A stretch of DNA of 64,000 nt from JAEUHO01 sp046350655 (GCA_046350655.1 JAXMAB010000008.1:372001-436000); one strand, 5' to 3'; shown: positions 1 to 10,188, numbered from the stretch's first letter. A program made the numbers and translations. Notes: generated from the sequence alone by a model not told the origin.

Positions 1-1140
<1,140 letters not shown>

Positions 1141-1150
1141 CCCGTCGCGA

Positions 1151-1197
1151 GCCCGGCCGCCCGAGCGCCGGGCCGCCGGGCCGCGGGGCCCGCGCCG
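1151..1197. terminator. GC-rich hairpins between convergent aspS and purE
   Basis: The short gap between the convergent aspS and purE stops holds a 7-bp inverted repeat (GCCCGGC at 1151, GCCGGGC at 1167) followed by more GC-rich dyads. There is no T-tract, so assignment as a bidirectional terminator is inferred from position and dyad symmetry only. Confidence 0.35.
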
Positions 1198-1683
1198 TCA
1201 CGCCCTCGGCGGCGCCGGGACGTCGAACAGAGGCGCCTTCGCGGTGCGGTCGAGGTGCGCGCGCAGCCGCGTCGCCACCGTCGCGTCGCCGACGGCCAGC
1301 ACCTGCGCCGCCGCGAGCGCGGCCTGCTTGAGGCCCACCTTGCCGACGCCGGCCGTCAGCACGGGCACGCCCGGCGGCATGTAGACGCACGAGTCGATGC
1401 CGTGCTCGTCCATCGGCACGCCGATCACCGGCACGGCCATGTTCGTGAGGCCCGCGAGCGCGCCGGGCAGCGCCGCCGCGAGGCCGGCGACGCCCACGTA
1501 CACCTTCGTCCCCGCGGCGAGCGTGCGCGCCACGAAGCGGCCCAGCTCGTCGAGGTTGCGGTGCGCGCTGCACACCGACACCGACGCGGAGACGCCGACG
1601 GCGGCGAGGGTGTCCACCATCCCGGCGCCGTGCACCGCGTCGAGGTCGCTGGCGCTGCCGAGGACGATCTGCACGAGGGCCAT
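1198..1683 (-). CDS. purE: PurE-family phosphoribosylaminoimidazole carboxylase/mutase
   Basis: Purine biosynthesis enzyme making CAIR, either from N5-CAIR (class I, with PurK) or directly from AIR and CO2 (class II). 161 aa, normal for PurE. Visible motifs are the N-terminal LGSASD loop, SAHR, the glycine-rich GVAGLAAALPG phosphate loop, and PVIGVPMDEHGIDS. The SAHRNLDE context and GVAGLAAALPG resemble class II more than class I, and no purK is nearby, but this is a weak call. The ATG is preceded by GGAG at 5 nt, and a possible -10 (TAGATT on the minus strand, 1715-1720) lies upstream. Confidence 0.85.
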   Translation of the reverse strand: MALVQIVLGSASDLDAVHGAGMVDTLAAVGVSASVSVCSAHRNLDELGRFVARTLAAGTKVYVGVAGLAAALPGALAGLTNMAVPVIGVPMDEHGIDSCVYMPPGVPVLTAGVGKVGLKQAALAAAQVLAVGDATVATRLRAHLDRTAKAPLFDVPAPPRA

Positions 1684-1833
1684 GGGGGCTCCGGGGAAGG
1701 GCGAGGGCGGCGCGAATCTACCGGAGCCCTCCGTCAGCCCGTGGACCGCGGCGGTCCCGTCGCCGCCCGACCGCGCCCCGAGGCCCGCCGCGCGCGCCCT
1801 TCGCGGGCCGTCGAGGCCGGAGCGGGCCGCGGG

Positions 1834-2601
1834 TCAAGGGCTGTGAAGAGATCGCGCGCGGCGGACGCCGTCGCGCGCGACGGTCGCGACGAGGTGCGCG
1901 AGGTCGGCGAGGCGCGTCGTCAGCCGGTGGTCGCCGTCGCCGAGGAGGTGCAGGTCGAGCGGCCGGTGCGGGCACGCGGCGACGAAGTCGGCGCTGACGC
2001 GCCACGGGACGCGCTCGTCGCGCGCCCCGTGCACGATCAGCGTGTCGGTCGCGTAGCGGGCCGCGAGCCGCGCGTCGGACCGCGCGGCCGCGTCCACGAC
2101 GAGCTCGTGGCGCAGCGGGACCGTCATCCACTCGTTGCGGTACGTGAGGCGGCCGGTGCGCGCCCACGCCGCCGCGGCCTCCGGCCCGACGTCGGCGAGG
2201 AACCGCTCGACGAAGCCGAACGCCGGCGCGACGAGCACCGCCGCGCGCGCGCGCCCCGGCCGCTCGACGGTCCACCAGGCGGTCGCGAGCCCGCCGAGGC
2301 TCGAGCCGACGGCGACGAGGTCGGCGCCGGCGGGCACGACCGCGTCGACCGCGACGTCGAGGTCGCGGACGAGGTGCGACAGCGTCAGGTCCTCGATCGA
2401 GCCGGAGGACGCTCCGTGGCCGCGCGCGTCGAACGCGAGGAACGACGCGCCCGCGTGCGCGGCCGCGGCCCGCAGCGCCGTGGCCTTGGCCCCGCCGCGC
2501 ACGCTGCCGAAGCCGTGGAGGACGACCCACCAGCGCGCGGGGTCGCGCCGGTCCACGTCGGCCGCGAGGCCGCCGCCGTCGGGGTGGGGGAGCCGTTCCA
2601 T
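1834..2601 (-). CDS. Alpha/beta hydrolase
   Basis: 255-aa single-domain alpha/beta hydrolase of the esterase/lysophospholipase type. The oxyanion-hole segment VLHGFGS, the nucleophile elbow GSSLGG, the acidic residue in ARDERVPW and the histidine in GDGDHRLT are all present in the expected order. The substrate is unknown. The ATG at 2601 was chosen because the hydrolase fold begins about 20 residues later, although the same frame stays open far upstream antisense to thrS. It is divergent from thrS, so the two promoters share 2602-2772. Confidence 0.75.
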   Translation of the reverse strand: MERLPHPDGGGLAADVDRRDPARWWVVLHGFGSVRGGAKATALRAAAAHAGASFLAFDARGHGASSGSIEDLTLSHLVRDLDVAVDAVVPAGADLVAVGSSLGGLATAWWTVERPGRARAAVLVAPAFGFVERFLADVGPEAAAAWARTGRLTYRNEWMTVPLRHELVVDAAARSDARLAARYATDTLIVHGARDERVPWRVSADFVAACPHRPLDLHLLGDGDHRLTTRLADLAHLVATVARDGVRRARSLHSP

Positions 2602-2679
2602 CGACGGGATCGTCGCACCGGCCGGCCCCGGGGGCTCGGGACGCCCCGGGCCTCGCGTCCCGTTCCGGCGTCCCCCGGG

Positions 2680-2772
2680 TATCCTGACCTCGCCCCCGCA
2701 CGGTGCGGGGGCATTTCGTTTTCGACGTCCGTGTCCGCCCCGGCGACGCCGGGGTGGTGGAGATCCCCACCC
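2680..2772 (+). promoter_or_regulatory. thrS promoter and structured 5' leader
   Basis: A TATCCT -10-like box at 2680-2685 would place the transcript start near 2692. There a perfect 9-bp hairpin begins (GCCCCCGCA 2692-2700, loop CGG, TGCGGGGGC 2704-2712) followed by ATTTCGTTTTC. A second perfect 7-bp hairpin (CCCCGGC 2738-2744, GCCGGGG 2748-2754) sits just before the GGAG ribosome-binding site at 2759-2762. The first hairpin plus T-rich tract looks like an attenuator or 5'-stabilising stem; the second could mask the ribosome-binding site. Function is inferred. Confidence 0.45.
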
Positions 2773-4692
2773 ATGTCCTCGCTCCTCGACCTCGTCCTCC
2801 CCGACGGCACCGTTCGCAAGGTCCCGGTCGGGACGACGACGGGCGACGTCGCGAAGGCCATCGGACCCGGGCTCGCGAAGGCCGCCGTCGCCGGCGTCCT
2901 CGACGGCGAGGTGTACGACCTCGGCCGGCCGCTGCCCCACGGGGGCAAGTTCCGGATCCTGCGCCGGCAGGACGCCGAGTCGCTCGAGGTGCTGCGCCAC
3001 TCGGCCGCGCACCTCCTCGCCATGGCCGTCCTCGACCTGTTCCCCGGCACCGACCTCGGCTTCGGCCCCGCCACCGAGGACGGCTTCTACTACGACTTCA
3101 AGCCGCCCCAGCCGTTCCAGGAGGCCGACCTCCCGCGGATCGAGGCGCGCATGCGGGAGATCGCGGCCGAGAAGCGGCCGTACGCGCGCACCGAGTGCGA
3201 CAAGGGCGCCGCCAAGGCGCGCCTCGAGCGCATCGGGTACGCGCTGAAGCTCCCGCACGTCGACGAGATCCCGGAGGACGCGATCTCGTTCTACGACTCC
3301 GGCGCCTTCACCGACATGTGCGAGGGACCCCACGTCCCCGACACGTCGTGGATCGGCGCGGTGAAGCTCCTCTCGGTCAGCGGCACCCACTGGCGCGGCG
3401 ACGTCAACGGCGTCCCGATGCAGCGGGTCCGCGGCACCGCGTTCTTCACCCAGGAGGACCTCGACGCGCACGTGAAGCGCCTCGAGGAGGCGAAGCTCCG
3501 CGACCACCGCCGCATCGGGCGGGAGATGGACCTCTTCTCGTGGCACGAGGAGGCCCCGGGCGCCGTGTTCTGGCACCCGAAGGGCATGGTCCTGTGGAAC
3601 ACGCTGGTGGAGTTCGTCCGCGGCGAGCTCGCGCGCCGCGGCTACGGCGAGGTCAGCACGCCCATGGTGCTGTCCGACGAGCTGTGGAAGAAGTCCGGCC
3701 ACTGGGACCACTACAAGGACAACATGTACTTCATGGAGGTCGACGAGCGTTCCTACGCCGTCAAGCCCATGAACTGCCCCGGCTGCTGCCTCGTCTTCGG
3801 GACCACCCCGAAGTCGTACAAGGAGCTGCCGCTGCGCCTCGCCGAGTTCGGGCGGGTCTACCGCCACGAGCTCTCCGGCGTGCTGCACGGGGCCATGCGC
3901 GTCCGCACGTTCACCCAGGACGACGCCCACATCTTCTGCGACCCCGACCAGATGGGGGCCGAGATCGCCGACATGATCGACCTCGTGAAGGTCGTCTACC
4001 CGGCCATCGGCTACGACATGGCGGGCGTGAAGGTGAAGGTCGCGACGCGTCCCGCGCAGCGCATGGGCCTCGAGTCCAACTGGGACAAGGCCGAGAAGGC
4101 GCTGATCGACGGGCTCGTCGCGCAGGGCCTCGACCACGAGATCGCCGCGGGCGAGGGCGCCTTCTACGGGCCCAAGATCGAGTTCCACGTCACGGACTGC
4201 ATCGGCCGCACCTGGCAGTGCGGCACGATCCAGGTGGACTTCTCGATGCCCGAGCGGTTCGGGCTCGAGTACACCGGCCGCGACGGGAACAAACACGTCC
4301 CCGTCATGCTGCACCGCGCGATCCTGGGCTCGATGGAGCGGCAGATCGCCGTGCTCGTCGAGCACCACGCGGGCAAGTTCCCGCTGTGGCTCGCGCCCGT
4401 GCAGGCGCGCGTGCTCCCGATCACCGAGGCGCTGAACGACTACGCCCGCGGCGTCGTCGCGAAGCTGGCCGCGGCCGGGGTGCGCGTCGAGCTCGACGCG
4501 TCGAGCGACAAGGTGGGGGCCAAGATCCGCCAGGCCACGATCGAGCGGATCCCCTACATGCTCGTCGTCGGGCAGCGCGAGGCCGCGGGCGGGCAGGTCG
4601 CCGTCCGCGAGCGCTCGGGCGACGACAAGGGCGCGATGACGGTCGAGGCCTTCCTCGACCTGTACCGCGCGCGCCTCGCCGCGCGGACGTGA
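2773..4692 (+). CDS. thrS: Threonyl-tRNA synthetase
   Basis: Charges tRNA-Thr; 639 aa, full length for the bacterial enzyme. The order is: N-terminal TGS domain (about 1-62), editing domain with HSAAHLL and the FYYDF region (about 65-225), class II catalytic core with the zinc-binding cysteine in MNCPGC, motif 2 around YRHELSGV, motif 3 around GSMERQIAVL, and C-terminal anticodon-binding domain from about residue 535. The ATG follows GGAG at 10 nt. It heads the thrS-infC-rpmI-rplT-pheS-pheT block seen in many bacteria, and its structured leader may regulate it. Confidence 0.97.
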   Translation: MSSLLDLVLPDGTVRKVPVGTTTGDVAKAIGPGLAKAAVAGVLDGEVYDLGRPLPHGGKFRILRRQDAESLEVLRHSAAHLLAMAVLDLFPGTDLGFGPATEDGFYYDFKPPQPFQEADLPRIEARMREIAAEKRPYARTECDKGAAKARLERIGYALKLPHVDEIPEDAISFYDSGAFTDMCEGPHVPDTSWIGAVKLLSVSGTHWRGDVNGVPMQRVRGTAFFTQEDLDAHVKRLEEAKLRDHRRIGREMDLFSWHEEAPGAVFWHPKGMVLWNTLVEFVRGELARRGYGEVSTPMVLSDELWKKSGHWDHYKDNMYFMEVDERSYAVKPMNCPGCCLVFGTTPKSYKELPLRLAEFGRVYRHELSGVLHGAMRVRTFTQDDAHIFCDPDQMGAEIADMIDLVKVVYPAIGYDMAGVKVKVATRPAQRMGLESNWDKAEKALIDGLVAQGLDHEIAAGEGAFYGPKIEFHVTDCIGRTWQCGTIQVDFSMPERFGLEYTGRDGNKHVPVMLHRAILGSMERQIAVLVEHHAGKFPLWLAPVQARVLPITEALNDYARGVVAKLAAAGVRVELDASSDKVGAKIRQATIERIPYMLVVGQREAAGGQVAVRERSGDDKGAMTVEAFLDLYRARLAART

Positions 4693-4699
4693 TCGGCGC

Positions 4700-4726
4700 G
4701 GGGGAGGGGGCCCGGCTCCCTCCCCC
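4700..4726 (+). terminator. Hairpin after thrS
   Basis: Perfect 9-bp stem (GGGGGAGGG 4700-4708 with CCCTCCCCC 4718-4726) with a 9-nt loop, 7 bases after the thrS stop. It is followed by a pyrimidine-rich but not T-rich run. Confidence 0.55.
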
Positions 4727-5033
4727 GTCCTTCCGTCCGTCCCGCGCCGTCCGACCGGGGGGCCGGGCCGTCGCGGCTTCCCTCGGGGGCCCGCCCGGTC
4801 GCCCGTCCCCCCCTGCGGCGCGCTTCGGGCCACCCGGCCGACGGGGTCTCCGACCCCCTCGGCGGGCGGATCCCGGCACGCCGCGGGGGAACGGGGGATC
4901 GAGTCGTACCCGCCGGGCCCCGGGTGTGGCATCTTGAGGGGCTCGCACGTCGCGGCGGCGTCGTGTGACGGAGGGTCCGGGCCTCGGGGCCCGCCCCCGA
5001 CGACCCGTCCCGCCGACTCGGAGGATTCTGACC

Positions 5034-5570
5034 ATCCGTCCCGACGATCGTTCGATGCCGGCGCCCGCGGCCGGTCCGCGGATCAACGAGAGGATCCGCA
5101 TCCGTGAGGTGCGCCTCGTCGATGAAGAGGGGAAGCAGGTCGGCGTCGTGCCGACCGAGCAGGCGCTGCAGATGGCGCAGGAGAAGGGCCTCGACCTCGT
5201 GGAGGTCGCGCCCAACGTCCGCCCGCCCGTCTGCAAGATCATGGACTTCGGCAAGTACAAGTACGAGCAGAACAAGAAGGCGCACGACTCGACGAAGAAG
5301 CAGCACAAGACGAAGCTGAAGACCGTCCGCCTGCGTCCGAAGACCGACCCGCACATGACCGACATCCGCGTCGCGCAGGCGCGGGAGTTCCTCGAGCGCG
5401 GCGACAAGGTGCAGGTGATGATCATGTTCCGCGGGCGCGAGATGGCGCACCAGGACATCGGCGTCGCCCACTGCAACGAGGTCGCGAAGCGGCTCGAGGA
5501 CATCGCGAAGGTCGAGCAGTCGCCCCGGACCGAGGGGCGCCGCATGACGATGCTCCTCACGCACAAGTAG
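5034..5570 (+). CDS. infC: Translation initiation factor IF-3, AUC start
   Basis: Binds the 30S subunit and monitors initiator tRNA and start-codon pairing. From the proposed start it is 178 aa, close to the E. coli length. The N-domain (RINERIRIREVRLV, VAPNVRPPVCKIMDFGKY), lysine-rich linker and C-domain (MFRGREMAHQ, EGRRMTMLL) are all present. The frame contains an ATG at 5055 without a ribosome-binding site and an upstream GTG at 4965. A perfect GGAGG (5020-5024) lies exactly 9 nt before an in-frame ATC at 5034, so AUC is the likely start. Rare AUU/AUC starts are known in other infC genes, where IF-3 represses its own translation. Confidence 0.93.
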   Translation: MRPDDRSMPAPAAGPRINERIRIREVRLVDEEGKQVGVVPTEQALQMAQEKGLDLVEVAPNVRPPVCKIMDFGKYKYEQNKKAHDSTKKQHKTKLKTVRLRPKTDPHMTDIRVAQAREFLERGDKVQVMIMFRGREMAHQDIGVAHCNEVAKRLEDIAKVEQSPRTEGRRMTMLLTHK

Positions 5571-5739
5571 CCGGCGCCGCGCGGGCGCCCGGGACCGAGG
5601 CAGGGGCCGGCCGCTCGCGGTCGCGCCCCCCCCGCGCCCGGCGCCTCGCCGGTCGATCGCGCGCTCGCGGCGCGGTCGGCCCCGCCGCAGCGAGGGTGGG
5701 GGCGGCGGCGACCCCGGGACCGCGGTCGCGCTCGTGGGC

Positions 5740-5771
5740 ACGCGAGGCCCGGCGGCCGCCGGGCCTCGCGT
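5740..5771. repeat. Dispersed 32-bp GC palindrome, copy 1
   Basis: Perfect palindrome with half-site ACGCGAGGCCCGGCGG. It is the reference copy of a family seen throughout the first 48 kb, mostly in convergent or 3' intergenic regions, so it probably forms a transcript-end hairpin. Confidence 0.75.
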
Positions 5772-5866
5772 CCCGGAGGGGGGATCCGTCGCCGCCGTCG
5801 GGTCGGTCGCCCGCGGAGGGGCTTCGGGGCGCGAACCCCCGGGCGCCTGCGCGGGGGGCCGGTTCC

Positions 5867-5894
5867 TTGACGGGCGGGTGAAAGTGGCTACCTT
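5867..5894 (+). promoter_or_regulatory. rpmI promoter
   Basis: TTGACG (5867-5872), 16-nt spacer, TACCTT (5889-5894). This gives a start near 5901 and a short leader before the rpmI ATG at 5925. It separates the ribosomal-protein genes from infC, behind the palindrome. Confidence 0.55.
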
Positions 5895-5924
5895 CGGACC
5901 CTTTCCCCCCCGGGTTCCCGCACC

Positions 5925-6122
5925 ATGCCGAAGATGAAGTCGAACCGCTCGATCGCGAAGCGCTTCCGCGTCACGAAGAAGGGCAAGGTCAAGCGGTACC
6001 GGGCGGGTGGCAGCCACCTCAACTCGCACAAGCGTGCGAGCCGCAAGCGCAAGCTCCGCAAGAGCGGGACGATCCAGGGTCGGCAGGCGGTGACCTACCG
6101 GCGGATGCTCGGCGGGATCTGA
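5925..6122 (+). CDS. rpmI: 50S ribosomal protein L35
   Basis: 65-aa basic ribosomal protein with the family start MPKMKSNRS and the KRFRVTKKGKVKR and SHLNSHK segments. It sits immediately before rplT as in most bacteria. There is no clear ribosome-binding site; the leader is C-rich. Confidence 0.97.
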   Translation: MPKMKSNRSIAKRFRVTKKGKVKRYRAGGSHLNSHKRASRKRKLRKSGTIQGRQAVTYRRMLGGI

Positions 6123-6202
6123 CGAACGGACCGACGGCCGGCGGGAGCCCCGCTCGGCGGAAGTGTTTGGCGGCCCGCGGGGCCCCGTAGGAGACTCGAC
6201 CG

Positions 6203-6559
6203 ATGGCGCGCGTCACGAACGGTCCGGCGAAGAACCGCAGGAAGAAGCGGCTCCGGAAGGCGGCGAAGGGCTACTGGGGCGGCCACAGCCGGCTGCACAA
6301 GGTTCTCAAGGAGAACCTCCACAAGGCCCTGCAGTACGCCTACAAGGGCCGCAAGCTCAAGAAGCGCACGTTCCGCAGCACGTGGATCGTCCGCCTGACG
6401 GCGGCCGCGCAGGAGCGCGGGCTCTCGTACAGCCGGTTCATGAACGGGATCAAGAAGGCGAAGATCGACCTCGACCGCAAGCAGCTCAGCGAGCTCGCCA
6501 TCGCGGACCCGAAGGCGTTCGACGCCGTGTTCGCGAAGGCACAGGCCGCCCTGGCGTAG
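6203..6559 (+). CDS. rplT: 50S ribosomal protein L20
   Basis: 118-aa 23S-binding assembly protein with the basic N-terminal extension (RKKRLRKAAKGYWGG) and the globular C-domain containing YSRFMNGIKKA. The family is an autogenous translational repressor of rpmI-rplT in other bacteria; the 80-nt gap here could hold such a structure, but I did not resolve one. An 8-bp hairpin (CGCGGCCC 6567-6574, GGGCCGCG 6582-6589) follows the stop and may be a weak terminator. Confidence 0.97.
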   Translation: MARVTNGPAKNRRKKRLRKAAKGYWGGHSRLHKVLKENLHKALQYAYKGRKLKKRTFRSTWIVRLTAAAQERGLSYSRFMNGIKKAKIDLDRKQLSELAIADPKAFDAVFAKAQAALA

Positions 6560-6679
6560 GCCAGCGCGCGGCCCACGACGAGGGCCGCGGGTCGTCACTC
6601 CCCGGCCCTCGACAGGGCCAGCCCGCCGCGGGCGCACCCGCCGCGGGCCCCCCGAACCGGGGGAGGAGGAGCCACGACC

Positions 6680-7738
6680 ATGTCCGACCGACCCGCCGAT
6701 CCCCGCATCGCCGCGCTGCGCGACGAGGCCGCGGAGGCGATCCGCGCCGCGACGACCCTGGAGGCCGTCGAGGCGCTCCGGCTCGCCTGGCTCGGCAAGA
6801 GCGGCCGCCTGCAGGACGTCCTGCGCGGCATCGGCGCGCTGCCGCCCGCGGAGCGCGGCCCCGCCGGCAAGGCCGCCAACGAGGCGAAGGGCGCCATCGA
6901 GGCCCTCCTCGCCGCGCGGCTCGAGACGCTGCGCACCGCGCGCGAGGCGTCGCTCGCCGACACCGAGTGGGTCGACGCCACGCAGGCCGCGGCCACGACG
7001 CGCGTCGCCCGCGGCCTCGTGCACCCGCTCGCGGCCATGCGGCGCGAGCTCGAGGACCTCTGCCTCGCCATGGGCTTCGAGGTGCTCGACGGCCCCTGGG
7101 TCGAGGACGAGCGCCACAACTTCGAGGCCCTGAACATCCCGCGCGACCACCCCGCGCGCGACAACCAGGACACGACGTGGCTCGAGGGCGGGCTGCTCCT
7201 GCGCACCCACACGTCGCCCGTGCAGATCCGCGCCATGGAGACGCGCAAGCCGCCGATCCGCGCGGTCGCGATCGGGCGCGTGTTCCGGCACGAGGCGCTC
7301 GACGCGTCGCACGAGAACACGTTCCACCAGATCGAGGGGATCCTCGTGGACGAGGACGTCCACGTCGGGCACCTCGTGTTCACGCTGCGCACGCTGCTGT
7401 CCGAGGTGTTCCGCAAGGACGTCGAGGTGCGCCTGCGCCCGTCGTTCTTCCCGTTCACCGAGCCGAGCTTCGAGATGGACGTCCGCTGCCTCGTCTGCGG
7501 CGGCGCGGGCTGCCCCGTGTGCAAGCGCACGGGCTGGGTCGAGCTGCTCGGCTGCGGCCTCATCCACCCGAACGTGCTCAAGGCGGGGGGCATCGACCCC
7601 GCGCGCTGGTCGGGGTTCGCGTTCGGCCTCGGCGTCGACCGCCTCTGCATGATGCGGCACGCGATCGACGACATCCGGCACTTCGCGGCCGGCGACGTCC
7701 GGTTCCTGGCGCAGTTCGCGGGAGGGCTCCACGGATGA
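6680..7738 (+). CDS. pheS: Phenylalanyl-tRNA synthetase alpha subunit
   Basis: Catalytic subunit of the (alpha-beta)2 PheRS. 352 aa: N-terminal coiled-coil/tRNA-binding region, then the class II core with HTHTSPVQIR, FRHEALDASHE, FEMDVRC, a four-cysteine CLVCGGAGCPVC knuckle as found in many bacterial PheS proteins, and motif 3 GLGVDRLCMM. A strong purine-rich ribosome-binding site (GGGAGGAGGAG) precedes the ATG. The stop overlaps the pheT ATG (ATGA), so the subunits are translationally coupled. Confidence 0.97.
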   Translation: MSDRPADPRIAALRDEAAEAIRAATTLEAVEALRLAWLGKSGRLQDVLRGIGALPPAERGPAGKAANEAKGAIEALLAARLETLRTAREASLADTEWVDATQAAATTRVARGLVHPLAAMRRELEDLCLAMGFEVLDGPWVEDERHNFEALNIPRDHPARDNQDTTWLEGGLLLRTHTSPVQIRAMETRKPPIRAVAIGRVFRHEALDASHENTFHQIEGILVDEDVHVGHLVFTLRTLLSEVFRKDVEVRLRPSFFPFTEPSFEMDVRCLVCGGAGCPVCKRTGWVELLGCGLIHPNVLKAGGIDPARWSGFAFGLGVDRLCMMRHAIDDIRHFAAGDVRFLAQFAGGLHG

Positions 7739-10180
7739 AGGTCTCCTGGCGATGGTTGTGCGAGCTCGCCGACCTCGCGGGCGTCGCGCCCGACGAGGCC
7801 GCGCGGCTGCTCCCGCTCCGCACGGCGGACGTCGAGGGCGTCGAGCGCCTCGGCGCCCTCGACGGCGTCGTGACCGCGCGGGTGCTCGACGTGGTCCCGC
7901 ACCCGAACGCCGACCGGCTGCGCCTCTGCACCGTGGACCACGGCGCCGCGGCGCCGCTGCAGGTCGTGTGCGGCGCGCCCAACGTCGCGAAGGGCCAGAC
8001 GGTCTGCTTCGCGCGCGTCGGGACCACGCTGCCGAACGGCCTCACGCTCAAGAAGGCCAAGATCCGCGGCGTCGAGAGCGAGGGCATGATCTGCGCCGAG
8101 GACGAGCTCGGGCTCGGCACGGCGCACGACGGGATCATCGTGCTGCCCGAGGGCCCCGTGGGCCGGCCGGCCGCCGAGGCCCTCGGCGGCGCCGACGGCG
8201 GCGTCGGCGAACAACACCGGCATCACGAACCGGCCCGACCTGTGGGGCCACCTCGGCGTCGCGCGCGAGTGCGCCGCCGTCTTCGGCCGGGCCTTGCGTG
8301 CCCCGACCACGGCCGCCGCCGAGGCCCTCGTGGCCGCCGCGACGGGCCCCGCGTTCGACGTGGCGATCGACGACCCGGCGTCGTGCCGGCGCTACGTCGG
8401 CCTCGTCCTCGAGGGCGTCGCCGACGGCCCGTCGCCCGACGCGGTGCGCCGCCGGCTCGAGGCCGTCGGCCTGCGCAGCGTCGGCCGGCTCGTCGACCTC
8501 ACGAACCTCGTGATGCTCGAGACGGGCCAGCCGCTGCACGCGTTCGACCTCCGCGAGGTGCGCGGCGGTCGCGTCGTCGTGCGGCGCGCGCGCGCCGGCG
8601 AGACGATGCGGACGCTCGACGGCAAGGACCTCGCGCTCGACCCCGAGGACCTCGTGATCGCCGACGCCGAGCGCGTGCTGGCGCTCGCGGGCGTCATGGG
8701 CGGCGAGGCGTCCGGCGTCCGCGCCGACACGACGGCGGTCCTGCTCGAGTCGGCGTGTTTCGACGCCGCCCGCGTGCGCCGCGCGGCGATCCGCCACGGC
8801 CTGCGGACCGACGCCTCGGCGCGGTTCGAGAAGTCCCTCGACCCCGAGGGCTGCCGGCGGGCCGCCCTGCGGTTCGTCGAGGCCCTCGCCGCGCAGGCGC
8901 CCGGCGTGCGCGTGACCCGCGCCGTCGCCGACGTCTACCCGCGGCCGTACCCGGCCGTCGAGATCGCCCTCGACCCGGCGCTCGTCCGCCGGCGCCTGGG
9001 CGTGCCGGTCGCCGAAGACGTCGTCGAGGCCCGGCTCGCGTCGGTCGGCTTCGGCGTCACCCGCGGCACGCCGACGTGGCGCGTGCGCGTGCCCTCGTGG
9101 CGCGCCACGAAGGACGTGGCGCTGCCCGAGGACCTCGTCGAGGAGGTGGGGCGGCTCCACGGCTACGAGCACGTCCGCCCGCAGGCGCCGGTGGCGCCCA
9201 TGCGGCCGCTGCGGCCCACGCCCGCGCGCGCGCTCGAGCGCGACGGTCGCGCCGCCCTCTCCCTGGCCCTCGGGTACGTCGAGATCGCGACGTACGCCTT
9301 CCACGGCGCCGCCGAGTGCCAGCGGCTCGGGACCGACCCCGCCGCGAACCTCCGCCTCGTGCACCCGCTGTCCGCCGAGCAGGACCGCCTGCAGACCACC
9401 TGCACGCAGAACCTGCTCTCGACCGCGGCCCGCAACCAGCCGCGCGAGGCCTCCCTCGCGCTCTGCGAGTGGACGCGCGTCTTCGTCCGGCAGGGCGCCG
9501 ACGGGGCCTCGCGTCCCGAGGAAGTGCCCGTCCTCGGCCTCCTGCGGGCCGAACGCGACCTCGCCGACGACCCGAAGGGGACGACGTTCCTGGCCGCCGT
9601 CGGCGACGTCCTCGCGCTGCTCCAGCGCTGGAACGTGCCCGACGTGACGGTCGCCGACGCCGGCGACGTCGCCCTCGTCGACGGCCTGCCGCCCCCGCCC
9701 TGGCTCCACCCGGGCCGCCGCGCCGTGGTGCGCAGCGCCGGCGCGGTCGTCGCGCTCGTGGGGGAGGTGCTGCCGAAGGTCGTGGCGGCGTTCGGGCTGT
9801 CCGGGCGCGCCGCCGTGGCCGAGGTCCACCTCGGGCGGGTGCTCGCCGCGGATCGCGCGGGCCGGGTCTACCGCGGCGTCCCGCGGTTCCCGTGGTCGCC
9901 GTTCGACGTCGCGGTCATCGTGCCGCGGAAGACGCCGGCGGCCGACGTCGCGAAGGTGCTCGCCGGGGTCGCCCCGGGCACCGTGCGCTCCGTGACGTTG
10001 TTCGACGTCTATGAGGGGGCCGGCATCCCCGAGGGGCACCGCAGCCTCGCGTTCACCGTCACGTTCGGCGACGACGACGGCACGCTCAAGCCCGCCGCCC
10101 TCGACAAGCTCCAGGCCCGGTCGATCGAGGCCCTGCGCCGCGCCGGGTTCACCGTCCGCACCGCCGACACCCCGTCCTGA
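7735..10180 (+). CDS. pheT: Phenylalanyl-tRNA synthetase beta subunit, apparent frameshift
   Basis: Beta subunit with editing and tRNA-binding roles. The frame from ATG 7735 encodes the N-terminal tRNA-binding domain (ARVLDVVPHPNADRL) but loses similarity near 8200. From about 8212 the next frame resumes with NNTGITNRPDLWGHL and continues through the B3/B4 and B5 regions and the FDX-ACB domain (PWSPFDVAV, LFDVYEG) to the stop at 10180. The joined length, about 815 aa, is normal. The break lies in a GGCGGCGTCGGCG run. An essential single-copy gene should be intact, so a sequence error is most likely; real mutation or recoding is not excluded. Confidence 0.93.
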
Positions 10181-10188
10181 CGCGCCCC

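Larger units (their letters stand above)
5571..5924. other. infC-rpmI intergenic region
   Basis: 354 bases without a gene. It holds a perfect 32-bp palindrome (5740-5771) and a good promoter for rpmI (5867-5894); nothing else is recognisable. Confidence 0.6.

Noticed and set aside
1255..2772. Frame upstream of thrS that would extend ThrRS by about 500 residues
   Set aside because: The extension is Arg/Ala-rich shadow of purE and the hydrolase; the TGS domain begins right after ATG 2773, which has a ribosome-binding site.
2692..2772. T-box riboswitch in the thrS leader
   Set aside because: No AGGGTGGNACCGCG T-box sequence or specifier loop is visible; the two hairpins are short.
1834..4932. 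1032-aa minus-strand frame covering thrS antisense
   Set aside because: Only the part up to 2601 encodes a recognisable protein (alpha/beta hydrolase); the rest is the antisense shadow of thrS.
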